Of a DNA stretch of 64,000 nucleotides, positions 10,568-20,200 are shown piece by piece. Source of the DNA: Halorubrum halophilum. Its GTDB lineage: Archaea > Halobacteriota > Halobacteria > Halobacteriales > Haloferacaceae. The stretch lies in assembly GCF_000739595.1 (NCBI RefSeq), contig NZ_BBJP01000027.1, forward strand, positions 48,846 through 112,845, written 5' to 3'. Below the pieces are notes generated by a model that made no database searches, was not told where the DNA came from, and worked only from the letters and a program-made list of their open reading frames with translations. The translations under genes and the position numbers were made by a program. The first letter of the stretch is position 1. Each line of letters begins with the position of its first letter.

Positions 10568-10674
10568 ATCGATCGCCCCGGATCTTCCGCTCGCCGCCCT
10601 CCCGCTTTCGCCAGCGTCCCGCTTCCCGACTCCGTAACGCGCCCTTTTTGCCCGTCCCCCACCGACCGACTCCC

Positions 10675-11268
10675 ATGCAAGCAGGCGTCATCGCCGTCCA
10701 GGGGGACGTGGCCGAACACGCCGCCGCCGTCGAGCACGCCGCGGCCGCCCACGGCGAGCCCGCGGAAGTGGTCGAGGTCCGGGAGGCGGGGATCGTTCCC
10801 GACTGCGACGTGCTCCTCATGCCCGGCGGGGAGTCGACGACCATCTCGCGGCTGATCGGCCGGGAGGGGATCGACCAGGAGATCCGCGAACACGTCGCGA
10901 ACGGGAAGCCCGTGTTGGCCACCTGCGCCGGGCTCATCGTCTGTTCGCAGGACGCGAAGGACGATCGAGTCGACGCGCTCGGGCTCGTCGACGCCTCCGT
11001 CGACCGCAACGCGTTCGGCAGGCAGAAGGACTCCTTCGAGGCGAAGGTCCCGGTAAACGGACTCGACGACCCGTTCCACGCCGTATTCATCCGCGCGCCG
11101 CTCATCGACGAGATTGGCGAGAGCGTCGAGACGCTCGCGACCGTCGACGGTCGCCCGGTCGCGGTCCGGGACGGCCCCGTCGTCGCCACCGCGTTCCACC
11201 CGGAGCTCACCGACGACCCGCGGATCCACGACCTTGCCTTCTTCCCCGGGCGGGAGGTGATCGCGTGA
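10675..11268 (+). CDS. pdxT: pyridoxal 5'-phosphate synthase glutaminase subunit
   Basis: Releases ammonia from glutamine and passes it to PdxS for vitamin B6 synthesis. The 197-residue protein has the PdxT motif GGEST at 51-55, the nucleophile Cys84 in LATCAGLIV, and the catalytic pair His175/Glu177 in FHPEL. The ATG at 10675 follows a T-rich promoter (CCTTTTTG) by about 27 bases and matches the family start MQAGVIAVQGDV. The synthase partner pdxS is not in this window. It overlaps hisE by four bases (GTGA), so the two are translationally coupled. Confidence 0.97.
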   Translation: MQAGVIAVQGDVAEHAAAVEHAAAAHGEPAEVVEVREAGIVPDCDVLLMPGGESTTISRLIGREGIDQEIREHVANGKPVLATCAGLIVCSQDAKDDRVDALGLVDASVDRNAFGRQKDSFEAKVPVNGLDDPFHAVFIRAPLIDEIGESVETLATVDGRPVAVRDGPVVATAFHPELTDDPRIHDLAFFPGREVIA

Positions 11269-11615
11269 GCGATCCGGACGCAGGCGGCGAAAGCGCGGGC
11301 GGCGAAAGCCACGAAAGTCCGGAGGTCCCCCCGGAGGCCGTCCTCGACGAGCTGTTCGCCACCATCGAGTCGCGCAAGGCGGAGCTGCCCGAGGGCTCGT
11401 ACACCGCCTCGCTGTTCACCCACGAGAAGGGCGAGAACGCCGTCTTAGAGAAGATCGGTGAGGAGTCCACGGAGACGATCCTCGCGGCGAAAGACGACGA
11501 CCTCGACGAACTCACTTACGAGAGCGCCGACCTCGTCTACCACCTGCTGGTGTTGCTCGCGATGAAGGACCTCGACCTCGACGACCTCCGCGAAGAACTG
11601 CGAGAGCGCTTTTAG
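11265..11615 (+). CDS. hisE: phosphoribosyl-ATP pyrophosphatase
   Basis: Second step of histidine biosynthesis: hydrolyses phosphoribosyl-ATP to phosphoribosyl-AMP. It is a stand-alone 116-residue HisE, not fused to HisI. The core shows GSYTASLFTHEKGENAVLEK and GEESTETILAAK, with the MazG-like acidic metal-binding ELTYESADLVYHLL helix. The first 20 residues are an acidic, gly/ser/glu-rich extension typical of halophiles. It starts at a GTG that overlaps the pdxT stop codon, so its expression is linked to the vitamin B6 gene and not to a his operon. Confidence 0.96.
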   Translation: MSDPDAGGESAGGESHESPEVPPEAVLDELFATIESRKAELPEGSYTASLFTHEKGENAVLEKIGEESTETILAAKDDDLDELTYESADLVYHLLVLLAMKDLDLDDLREELRERF

Positions 11616-11618
11616 TCT

Positions 11619-12032
11619 CTACCGCTCCCGTTCCAGCTCCCGGTTGATATCGTCGAGCTTCCGATCGATGTCGTCGGGTTCCTCGGTCTCCAGCTCGCTC
11701 GCGATCCGACGCTCGAACTCGTCTTCGCTGATATGTCCCTCGACGTACTGCCGGCGGAGCCGGTCCTGCCGGCTCTCCGAGGCGCCGCCGGCCGACGCGG
11801 AGGACGACCGCGACCCGCCGAGCGAGTCGCTCGCGTCGTCGCCGCCGAACAGCCACGCCCCGGTCTTATAAAGGACGTAAACGATGCCGACGAACACGGC
11901 GAGCGAGACGATCCCAGAGACGATCGCCCACGCGAGACTCAGGATCGCCGAGACCACGGAGACGACGACGCTGACGCCGATCAGAATCGCGAGCCCGATC
12001 GCGCCGTAGTAGAGGGCCTTTTTGAGAGCCAT
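11619..12032 (-). CDS. membrane protein with SHOCT domain
   Basis: A 137-residue protein. Two closely packed hydrophobic segments occupy about residues 8-33 and 36-66 (LAWAIVSGIVSLAVFVGIVY). A serine/glycine linker follows, then a C-terminal SHOCT-type helix pair (RLRRQYVEGHISEDEFERRI). SHOCT domains occur in many small membrane proteins and are thought to mediate oligomerisation; no specific job is known here. The stop codon lies only a few bases from the hisE stop, so the genes are tightly convergent. Confidence 0.85.
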   Translation of the reverse strand: MALKKALYYGAIGLAILIGVSVVVSVVSAILSLAWAIVSGIVSLAVFVGIVYVLYKTGAWLFGGDDASDSLGGSRSSSASAGGASESRQDRLRRQYVEGHISEDEFERRIASELETEEPDDIDRKLDDINRELERER

Positions 12033-12157
12033 CGACCGGATATGGCGCGTCCGGGCGCAAATACCTTCTCCCGGCGGATCACTCCGTCTGTGTTCACCCG
12101 GCAGATCGATCCGTCCGTCAGAAGACTTATTCGCCGTTGCGGTCGTGACCTAGTGAA

Positions 12158-12223
12158 ATGCATCCGGAGCCGCGGTCTTCGACGGACGCCCCGTCCACGG
12201 ACGACCGGGAGGTGCGCCCGTGA
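12158..12223 (+). CDS. possible 21-residue leader ORF
   Basis: A short open frame (MHPEPRSSTDAPSTDDREVR then Pro and TGA) begins about 30 bases after a TATA-like ACTTATT (12125-12131), where a leaderless transcript would start. Its TGA overlaps the GTG start of the large lipoprotein gene as GTGA. It could therefore be translated first and couple translation into the lipoprotein, or simply be the 5' leader. The composition is polar and does not look like a signal peptide. Low confidence. Confidence 0.3.
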   Translation: MHPEPRSSTDAPSTDDREVRP

Positions 12224-14469
12224 CCGATCGCGCCGCCCCCGACGACGGTCGGTTCGACTCCGACGGTAACCGGTCCGAAACCGGCGTCGACCGCCGGACC
12301 GTCCTCGGCGCGCTCGCGGGGGCCGGGAGCGCCGCGGTCGCGGGCTGTTCCGGTTCCGGCTCCGGTTCGGCGCCGAGCGACGCAGCGACCGGCGAGCTTG
12401 ACCCGGAACGGCTCGACGAGCTCGCGGCCCGGTTCGCGCCGACGCTGTACTTCGACGTCGCGGAGCCGTGGTTCCCGACCGATCCCCGGCCGTACGCGAC
12501 CGAGGAGGACGGCCAGACGGTGGTCGACGGGTTCGCGGCGTTCGACGGCTACCACGAGCGGTACGACGAGGCGGGCGGGCCGCCGAACCCGACCGTCTTC
12601 TACAACGGGGTCCGGTACGAGGACTCTCCGCTCGCGGTCGTCCAGTTCTGGCTGTACTCCGCGTTCGACCAGTTCACCGCCAACTTCCACTGGCACGACT
12701 GGGAGGTGCTCCACGTCTTCGTCGACCTCGACACGGGCGACCCGCAGCTGTACGTCGCCAGCTCGCACTCCCGCAGCGTGCCGAACAACGAGTTCCTCGA
12801 TCCCGACCCCGACGCCGTCCCGCGGATCCTCTCCGAGCTCGGCTCGCATTCCAGCACCCTCTCGGTCAACGAGAACCACGACCGGTTCCAGCGGGTCGGC
12901 GAGGAGGGGCTGCTCGCCGACATCACGAACACGACGATCGACACCGTCGAGGACCTCCTCGGGATCCCGCTCGCGTACGGGCTCCCCCGCGACGAGGACA
13001 TGCGGCTCCCGTTCGTCGTCCCCGAGTACGAGGGCGCGCCGATCTACGAGCACCCGGATCTCCCCTCGGTCACCCCCGAGTCGCTTGTCGACGGCGCGCT
13101 CACGATCCGGTCGCTCGACGCGCTGCGCTCGCCGCCGACCGACCTCCCGCTCCGGGAGACGGGGATCGCCTTTAGGCACGCCGACCGCGAGGACCCGGTC
13201 GCGGACGAGACCGCCGAGGAGGTGATCGGCTACGAGCTCGTCGAGAGTGCCGAGCTGGAGGAGATCGCGGCGTTCACCGGCCCGCAGCTGAGCTTCGAGT
13301 TCGCGGTTCCGGAGGCGGTCGAGGACGCCGTCGCCGGCCACATCACGACCACGGGCGTCCCGTGGGAGCAGCCGCGCTACGAGAACCCCGCGCTCGACGT
13401 GACCGCCGGCAACCACCGGTCGGAGCTCGCGGCGCGGTACGACGCAATCGCCGACGAGGAGTCGTTCGGCGACGCCGCGACCGGCGAGCTCGACGCGGTC
13501 GTCGCCCGCGTCACCCGCGCGACCGGGAGCGACGACGCCCCCGCCGGCGAGGGATTGACGACGACCGACGCGGTCACCGAGTCGTTCGTCCTGATCGAGA
13601 GCGATCCCGAAGCGGTCCCCACGTTCGCCGGCGGGGTCGCGGTCGCGAACGGGGTACCCGAGGGCGACCACCGGCTCACGGTCAACGGCGCCGGACAGGC
13701 GCCGCACAGTGAGGAGCTGACGGTCTCCGCGGACGAGCCTCTGACGACCGCCGGCGTCGACGGCGAGATCCCCCTCGTCGCCCGCGAGAACGCGACGAAG
13801 GTGGAGATCGACGACACGGAGAGCGACGTCGACGTGACCCGAAACGCGATCGAGGACGACTTCGCCGGCCGGATCTACGATTCGGCCGTCGACGGAAGCG
13901 ACGCGGTGTACGTCCACGCGGGCGGCGCGTACACGACCGAGGTGCGCGACGCCGCCGACGAGGTCGGCGCGTACCGGGTCAATCCGGACTCAGAGTCCCC
14001 TGAAACGGGCAAACCGATCCGGATCGATCGGCCCGAGACCGGCGCGGCGTCGCTCGCCGGGTTCGTGGCGGACATCGCCGAGGAGACGCGGGCGGAGGTG
14101 GCGGCGGCCGCGGCCGAAAGCGGCGGCGGGGGCGACGATGACGGCGATAGCGACGACGATGACGGCGGAAGCTCCGGCGACGGGCCGGGTGGCTCCGGGG
14201 GCGGCCCGTCGAACGCGGTGAACGGCCTTGAACGCGCCCTCGCCGCCGCGGTCGACCAGGCGGAGCGAGCCGAGGAGCGCGCCCGCGAGGGCGACGGCGA
14301 AGGGACGAACCGCCAACTAGAGAACGTGCTCGATCGGATCGTCCGGATCCAAGAGCGGCTCGCGGCGGCGCGAGAGGGGCTCCCGCCCGGCCTCGCGAAC
14401 GCGACCGACAAGCGTGTCGAGCAGGCAGTGCGGCGCGTCGAGCAGGCGCAAAACGCCGAGAAGCTGTAA
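12220..14469 (+). CDS. large Tat lipoprotein with HxHDWE motif
   Basis: A 749-residue secreted protein. A twin-arginine signal (VDRRTVLGALAGAGSAAVAG) ends in a lipobox at Cys43, so the protein should be lipid-anchored outside the cell. The N-terminal domain (about 65-190) contains HWHDWEVLHVFVD (residues 157-169), which resembles the HDWE signature of NPP1/Vps62-type proteins. A long acidic middle region follows, then a Gly/Asp/Ser linker (about 630-660) and a C-terminal helical segment rich in Ala, Glu and Arg. I do not know its function. The GTG start at 12220 is chosen because the Tat signal follows directly; a 21-codon frame overlaps it upstream. Confidence 0.85.
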   Translation: MTDRAAPDDGRFDSDGNRSETGVDRRTVLGALAGAGSAAVAGCSGSGSGSAPSDAATGELDPERLDELAARFAPTLYFDVAEPWFPTDPRPYATEEDGQTVVDGFAAFDGYHERYDEAGGPPNPTVFYNGVRYEDSPLAVVQFWLYSAFDQFTANFHWHDWEVLHVFVDLDTGDPQLYVASSHSRSVPNNEFLDPDPDAVPRILSELGSHSSTLSVNENHDRFQRVGEEGLLADITNTTIDTVEDLLGIPLAYGLPRDEDMRLPFVVPEYEGAPIYEHPDLPSVTPESLVDGALTIRSLDALRSPPTDLPLRETGIAFRHADREDPVADETAEEVIGYELVESAELEEIAAFTGPQLSFEFAVPEAVEDAVAGHITTTGVPWEQPRYENPALDVTAGNHRSELAARYDAIADEESFGDAATGELDAVVARVTRATGSDDAPAGEGLTTTDAVTESFVLIESDPEAVPTFAGGVAVANGVPEGDHRLTVNGAGQAPHSEELTVSADEPLTTAGVDGEIPLVARENATKVEIDDTESDVDVTRNAIEDDFAGRIYDSAVDGSDAVYVHAGGAYTTEVRDAADEVGAYRVNPDSESPETGKPIRIDRPETGAASLAGFVADIAEETRAEVAAAAAESGGGGDDDGDSDDDDGGSSGDGPGGSGGGPSNAVNGLERALAAAVDQAERAEERAREGDGEGTNRQLENVLDRIVRIQERLAAAREGLPPGLANATDKRVEQAVRRVEQAQNAEKL

Positions 14470-14580
14470 GGCGACGATCCCCTTTCGGCGTCGCGTCCGA
14501 CGCCCACGAGGTGGTGTGCCACGCCGCACCACTGGATGGAAAGCTATACGACGCCGACCCCTCCACGAGTATATAAGCAG

Positions 14581-17265
14581 ATGTCTCAGGAGGCTTACGA
14601 CCACACCGCGGTCGAGAAACGGTGGCAGGAGGCGTGGGACGACGCCTCCGTGTATCGCACGCCGGATGAGGTGGACGACCCCACCTACGTGCTGGGGATG
14701 TATCCGTACCCGTCCGGGAAGCTCCACATGGGTCACGTCCGCAACTACACGATCACGGACGCGTACGCCCGGTACCGCCGGATGCGCGGCGACGACGTGC
14801 TCCACCCGATGGGGTGGGACGCGTTCGGGCTCCCCGCCGAGAACGCCGCCAAGGAGCGGGACACCAACCCCCGCGACTGGACGTTCGACTGCATCGACAC
14901 GATGCGAGGCCAGATGAAGTCGATGGGGTTCGGCTACGACTGGGACCGCGAGGTCACCACCTGCACTCCCGAGTACTACCAGTGGAACCAGTGGCTGTTC
15001 CGGCGGTTCCACGAGGCGGGGCTCGTCGAGCGCCGCGACGCCGAGGTGAACTGGTGTCCCTCCTGCGAGACCGTCCTCGCCGACGAGCAGGTGGAGGGCG
15101 ACGACGAGCTGTGCTGGCGCTGCGACACCCCCGTCGAGACCCGCGACCTGGACCAGTGGTTCTTAGAGATCACGGAGTACGCCGACGAGCTGATCGACGC
15201 GATCGACGGGCTGGAGGGCTGGCCCGACTCCGTGCGGCAGATGCAGCGTAACTGGATAGGCCGCCAGCACGGGACGACGCTCGATTTCCATATCGATGGC
15301 CACGGCCCCGTGGAGGCGTTCACCACCCGCGTCGACACGATCCACGGCGCGACGTTTTTCGCGCTCGCGCCGGACCACCCGATCAGCGAGGAGCTGGCCG
15401 CCGAGAACGACGATATCCACCAGTTCGTCCACCACGAGGCCGACCCCGAGGGCGACGAGCCCAACGGCGTCGCGACCGGCCTCACCGCGACCAACCCGGC
15501 CACGGGCGAGGAGATCCCCGTCTTCGTCGCCGACTTCGTCCTCTCGGACGTGGGGACGGGCGCGCTGATGGCGGTGCCCGGCCACGACGAGCGCGACCAC
15601 GCCTTCGCCGAGAAGATGGGCGTCGACATCGAGCCCGTGATCGCGCCGGAGCCCGACGACTGGGACGGCGAGACGGTCCCGGACGCGCCCGACGTGAGTG
15701 AGGCGGCGTTCACCGACGACGGCGTCGTCATCGACTCCGGCGAGTACAGCGGCCTCGACAGCGAGACGGCCCGCGAGCGACTGACTGAGGAGATCGAGAG
15801 CGCCGAGGCGACCACCCAGTATCGGCTGCGCGACTGGGGGATCTCCCGACAGCGCTACTGGGGGACCCCGATCCCGGTCGTCCACTGCGACGACTGCGGC
15901 TCGGTGCTGGTGCCCGAGGAGGAGCTGCCGGTCGAGCTGCCGGAGTTCATCAACACGACCGGGAACCCGCTCGACGCCGCCGAGGAGTGGAAGGAGACGA
16001 CCTGCCCGGAGTGCGGCGGACCGGCCACCCGCGAGACGGACACGATGGACACGTTCGTCGACTCCTCGTGGTACTACCTGCGCTACGTCTCTCCGGGACT
16101 GGACGACGCGCCCTTCGACCTGGACCGCGCGAACGACTGGATGCCGGTCGACCAGTACGTCGGCGGCATCGAGCACGCCGTGATGCACCTGCTGTACTCC
16201 CGGTTCGTCACCAAGGTGCTGGCCGACGAGGAGGGGCTGGAACACCGCGAGCCGTTCACGAACCTGCTGGCGCAGGGGATGGTCCAACTGGAGGGCGAGA
16301 AGATGTCCAAGTCGAAGGGGAACACCGTCTCCCCGCAGCGTATCGTTGAGGAGTACGGCGCCGACACGGCCCGGCTGTTCATGATGCAGGCGGCCCAGCC
16401 CGAACGCGACTTCGACTGGGCCGAGGAGGGCGTCAAGTCGACGCACCGCTTCCTGGCGCGGCTGACCGATCTGGTCGAGGAGTACGCCGCGGGCGAGGTC
16501 GCGCTGGCCGGCGACGGCGACCTCGAGGCCGCCGACCACGATGAAATCGACGACTACGTCGCCGACGAGATCGACGCCGCGGTCGCCATCGCGGGCGCGG
16601 AGTACGACGACCTCACCTTCAACGTCGCGTTGCGCGAGGCGCAGGACCTCGTGGGGACGCTCCGGAGCTACCGTGGCCACGCCGATCCGCACCCGGAGAC
16701 CTACGAGCGCGGACTGGACGTGGCCGTCCGCCTGCTCGCGCCGGTCGTCCCGCACCTCGCCGAGGAGCTGTGGGACACCTTGGACCGCGACGGGTTCGTC
16801 GTCGAGGCCGAGTGGCCGACCGCGACGGTCGACCGCGAGACGGTCGAACGCCGCCGCCGGCTGGTCGCGAACACCCGCGAGGACGTGCGCGACATCGTCG
16901 AGGTCGCCGGCATCGAGGACCCCGAGCGCATCGACGTCGTCGTCGCGCCCGACTGGAAGTACGACGCGCTGGCGATCGCGATCGGCAGCGACGCCGACAA
17001 CCTCATCTCGGAGCTGATGGGGGAGAACCACATCCGAGAGCAGGGCGACGACGCCGCCTCCTACGGGCAGGACCTGCAGGCGAACCGCGAGGCGCTCCAG
17101 GAGACGCTGTCGGGCGACGAGGAGTACGACGCGCTACGCGCGGCCTCGTGGCTCATCGAGCGCGAGTTCAACGCCCCCGTCCGCGTCGAGCGCGCCGAAG
17201 ACACCGACGACGCGGTGGTCCGGAAGGCGGAACCCGGTCGACCCGCGATCGACATCGTCGAGTAG
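14581..17265 (+). CDS. leuS: leucyl-tRNA synthetase
   Basis: Charges tRNA-Leu. The 894-residue class I synthetase carries HMGH at residues 49-52 (PSGKLHMGHVRN) and KMSKS at 574-578. A zinc-ribbon is seen at CPSCETVLAD with CWRC, and an editing (CP1) domain lies between about 220 and 420. A second CDDCGS/CPECGG cysteine set sits near the catalytic insert. The ATG at 14581 (MSQEAYDHTAVEKRW) is chosen over one at 14536 that adds residues unlike the family. A perfect-looking TATATAAG lies only a few bases before this ATG, too close to be its promoter. Confidence 0.97.
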   Translation: MSQEAYDHTAVEKRWQEAWDDASVYRTPDEVDDPTYVLGMYPYPSGKLHMGHVRNYTITDAYARYRRMRGDDVLHPMGWDAFGLPAENAAKERDTNPRDWTFDCIDTMRGQMKSMGFGYDWDREVTTCTPEYYQWNQWLFRRFHEAGLVERRDAEVNWCPSCETVLADEQVEGDDELCWRCDTPVETRDLDQWFLEITEYADELIDAIDGLEGWPDSVRQMQRNWIGRQHGTTLDFHIDGHGPVEAFTTRVDTIHGATFFALAPDHPISEELAAENDDIHQFVHHEADPEGDEPNGVATGLTATNPATGEEIPVFVADFVLSDVGTGALMAVPGHDERDHAFAEKMGVDIEPVIAPEPDDWDGETVPDAPDVSEAAFTDDGVVIDSGEYSGLDSETARERLTEEIESAEATTQYRLRDWGISRQRYWGTPIPVVHCDDCGSVLVPEEELPVELPEFINTTGNPLDAAEEWKETTCPECGGPATRETDTMDTFVDSSWYYLRYVSPGLDDAPFDLDRANDWMPVDQYVGGIEHAVMHLLYSRFVTKVLADEEGLEHREPFTNLLAQGMVQLEGEKMSKSKGNTVSPQRIVEEYGADTARLFMMQAAQPERDFDWAEEGVKSTHRFLARLTDLVEEYAAGEVALAGDGDLEAADHDEIDDYVADEIDAAVAIAGAEYDDLTFNVALREAQDLVGTLRSYRGHADPHPETYERGLDVAVRLLAPVVPHLAEELWDTLDRDGFVVEAEWPTATVDRETVERRRRLVANTREDVRDIVEVAGIEDPERIDVVVAPDWKYDALAIAIGSDADNLISELMGENHIREQGDDAASYGQDLQANREALQETLSGDEEYDALRAASWLIEREFNAPVRVERAEDTDDAVVRKAEPGRPAIDIVE

Positions 17266-17474
17266 CGCTTCCCGGTTCTTTTAAATAGTCCGACGCCGCG
17301 AGCGTGGAGCCGCGTGACGTACCGACCCCGCCGCACACGCGTGTGGCGAGCGACGCGCCGCCGGTGCAGACCCCACGTCTCTCGGGTGTCCAGCGACTCG
17401 TCGGATATGGGTTTTGTGCGTTCGCATCCGTACTCTTATCAGCTGACTAAACGTATTGCTCGGTGAGAGAAGCA

Positions 17475-20093
17475 ATGGATGGGAACTCACGTTCGAACAA
17501 CAACGGCGGCGAATCTGACACGGTTTACGAGGCGATTTTTCGCGAGATCGACGACGCTGTTTTTCTGATTGACGTCGCGCGGACCGACGGGGGCTACGAG
17601 TTTACGTTTCAACAGAACAACACCGCGCACCAGCAGCAGACGGGGTTCTCCGAAGACACGATGCGCGGGCAGACGCCGCGGGAACTCCTCGGCGACGAGC
17701 AGGGTGCCGTCGTCGCCGAGAACTATCGCCGCTGTATTGAACAGGGCAAAACGATCGAGTACGAAGAGCAACTCACGTTTCCCGGCGGCACGAGCCACTG
17801 GCAGACGAAGCTGACGCCGATCGCCGAAGGGGGAACGATAACGCGGATCGTCGGGGTCGCCCGGGACATCACGGAGCAAAAGGAACGAGAGCGGGAGCAC
17901 CAGCGCACGTACCGCCGGTTCCAGACCGTGTTGGAGACGATGTCGGCGGCGGTGTTCCTCAAGGACGCCGACGGTCGGTATCTCCTGATGAACCAAGCGT
18001 GCCGCGATCTGTTCGACGTAGACGCGGACCCCGTCGGGATGACCGACGAGGACCTCTTCCCGGAGGAGATCGCGGAACAGGCCCGGGCGGACGACTTACG
18101 AGTCCTCGAGAGCGGAGCGCAGATCGAACTTGAGGAGACGATCCCGACTCCAGCGGGGGAAAGCGTGCGCCTCACCCGGAAGTCGCCCGTGTACGACGAC
18201 GAGGGAGAGATCGTGGCCGTCTGTGGCGTCTCGACGGACATCACCGAACAGAAAGCGGGAGAGCGAGCGCTTCAGCAGCTCAAAGACCGCCTCGAACTCG
18301 CGGTCGAGGGTGCCCAACTCGGTATCTGGGACTGGGACATGACCACCGACGAAGTCGAGTTCAACGAGCAGTGGGCGCGGATGCTCGGACACGAACCCGA
18401 CGAGATCGACCCGCACCTCGACGCGTGGGTGCGTCGCGTCCACCCCGACGACCTCGAGCCGAGCGAAGCGGCGCTGTCGGAGCACATGGCGGGCGAGACG
18501 GAGTACTACGACACGGAACACCGGATGCGTACCGCGTCCGGCGAGTGGAAGTGGATCCGCGACGTCGGGAAAGTCGTCGAGCGCGACGCGGACGGGGAGC
18601 CGGTGCGGGCGGTCGGCATCCACCTCGACATCGACGACCGAAAGCGGCGAGAACGGGAGTTGGAACGCACTCGAGAGCTTATCGAGCGGACCCAAGAGAG
18701 CGCGTCGATCGGCTGGTGGGAGGTCGATCTGGTCAACGAGTCGCTCACGTGGAGCGACGAGGTGTATCGCATCCACGGGGTTCCGATGGACGAGTCGGTC
18801 GAGCTGGAGGAGGCCATGGAGTTCTATCACCCGGACGACCGGGAGGCCATCCGGACCGCGTTCGATCGACTGACCGAGGAGGGAGAGCCGTACGACCTCG
18901 AACTGCGGATCGTCACGGCGTCCGGGCAGACCCGGTGGATCAGGGCGATCGGCGACCCGCAGTTCGGCGACGCAGGGGATGTCGTCGGGGCGTTAGGGCT
19001 GTTCCAAGACATCACGGAGCGGAAGGAGTACGAGATCGCCCTTGAGGCGACCCGCGAGGAGCTTCGGAAGATCATCGATCTCGTGCCGGACCTGGTGTTC
19101 GTGAAGAACCGCGACGGCGAGTACCTCTTGGCCAACGAGGCGACCGCGGAGGCGTACGGGAAGACGCCCGAGGAGGTCGAGGGGCGCTCGGAGGGCGAGA
19201 TCATCCCCGACGCCGAGGACTCGACCGAGTTCCGTCAGGACGACTTGGAGGTGATCGAGTCGGGCGAGCCGAAGGCGATCGGCGAGGAGACGTTGACGAC
19301 GGCGGCCGGCGAAACGCGCATCCTGCAGACGGTGAAAATTCCCTACAAGATGCCGGAAACGGGGGAAGACGCCGTTCTGGGATACGCCCGCGACGTGACC
19401 GAACTCAAGGAGTACGAGCGGACGCTCGAACAGCAGCGGGACAGCCTCACCCTACTCAACCAGGTCGTTCGCCACGACATCCGGAACCAGCTGATGGTCG
19501 TGGAGTCGTACACCGAGCTGCTCGAAGACTCGCTCCCAGACGATCAGAGTCGAACGTACGCGCGGACGGTCATCGAGGCGGCGAAGCAGGCGGCCGAGAT
19601 CACGGAGACGGCCAAAGACGTTACCGACGTGCTGCTACAGGTCGGCAGCGACCGGACCCCGATGCGCCTCCGCGACGAGCTCACCGAGCAGATCGAGCGG
19701 GTTCGCTCGGATCAGGACCGGGCGACGGTCTCCGTCGAGGGGCCGATCCCCGACGTGGCGGTGTTGGCGGACGACCTGTTGGAGTCGGTGTTCCGGAACC
19801 TGCTGACGAACGCGGTGGTCCACAACAACGAGGACGTGGCCGAAATCGCGGTTTCGGCGCGGGTCGTGGACGACGCGGTGCGCGTGTCGATCGCCGACAA
19901 CGGCCCCGGTATCGAGGATAAACACAAAGAACAGATATTCCTGGAAGGCGAGAAGGGCCTCGAGAGCGGTGGGACGGGAATCGGGCTCTACCTCGTCAAG
20001 ACGCTCGTCGACAAGTACGGCGGCGACGTATGGGTTGAAGACAACGAGCCGACGGGCAGCGTGTTCGTCGTCGAACTGCCCCTCGCCGACTGA
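17475..20093 (+). CDS. multi-PAS sensor histidine kinase
   Basis: An 872-residue cytosolic sensor kinase with no membrane segments. About five PAS/PAC domains are arranged in tandem (recurrent GVARDITEQKERE, GVSTDITEQKAG, GIHLDIDDRKRR, GLFQDITERKEYE and GYARDVTELKEYE ends). They are followed by a HisKA-type helix with phospho-accepting His667 (VVRHDIRNQL) and a HATPase_c domain with N box NLLTNAVVHNNE, DNGPGIED and GTGIGLYL. The ATG at 17475 is used; a GTG twelve bases upstream is also possible. No receiver gene is adjacent, so its partner must be elsewhere. Signals are probably intracellular redox, oxygen or small ligands, but no cofactor residues are clear. Confidence 0.93.
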   Translation: MDGNSRSNNNGGESDTVYEAIFREIDDAVFLIDVARTDGGYEFTFQQNNTAHQQQTGFSEDTMRGQTPRELLGDEQGAVVAENYRRCIEQGKTIEYEEQLTFPGGTSHWQTKLTPIAEGGTITRIVGVARDITEQKEREREHQRTYRRFQTVLETMSAAVFLKDADGRYLLMNQACRDLFDVDADPVGMTDEDLFPEEIAEQARADDLRVLESGAQIELEETIPTPAGESVRLTRKSPVYDDEGEIVAVCGVSTDITEQKAGERALQQLKDRLELAVEGAQLGIWDWDMTTDEVEFNEQWARMLGHEPDEIDPHLDAWVRRVHPDDLEPSEAALSEHMAGETEYYDTEHRMRTASGEWKWIRDVGKVVERDADGEPVRAVGIHLDIDDRKRRERELERTRELIERTQESASIGWWEVDLVNESLTWSDEVYRIHGVPMDESVELEEAMEFYHPDDREAIRTAFDRLTEEGEPYDLELRIVTASGQTRWIRAIGDPQFGDAGDVVGALGLFQDITERKEYEIALEATREELRKIIDLVPDLVFVKNRDGEYLLANEATAEAYGKTPEEVEGRSEGEIIPDAEDSTEFRQDDLEVIESGEPKAIGEETLTTAAGETRILQTVKIPYKMPETGEDAVLGYARDVTELKEYERTLEQQRDSLTLLNQVVRHDIRNQLMVVESYTELLEDSLPDDQSRTYARTVIEAAKQAAEITETAKDVTDVLLQVGSDRTPMRLRDELTEQIERVRSDQDRATVSVEGPIPDVAVLADDLLESVFRNLLTNAVVHNNEDVAEIAVSARVVDDAVRVSIADNGPGIEDKHKEQIFLEGEKGLESGGTGIGLYLVKTLVDKYGGDVWVEDNEPTGSVFVVELPLAD

Positions 20094-20200
20094 TCCCGTG
20101 CGGGCGCTTGCAACGCCGACGAGACAGCGGCCGCCCTCGCACGGATCTCACGCAGCGACGGCCTTAATCGCCTGAGCGCCCAACCTCCGACGATCACATA

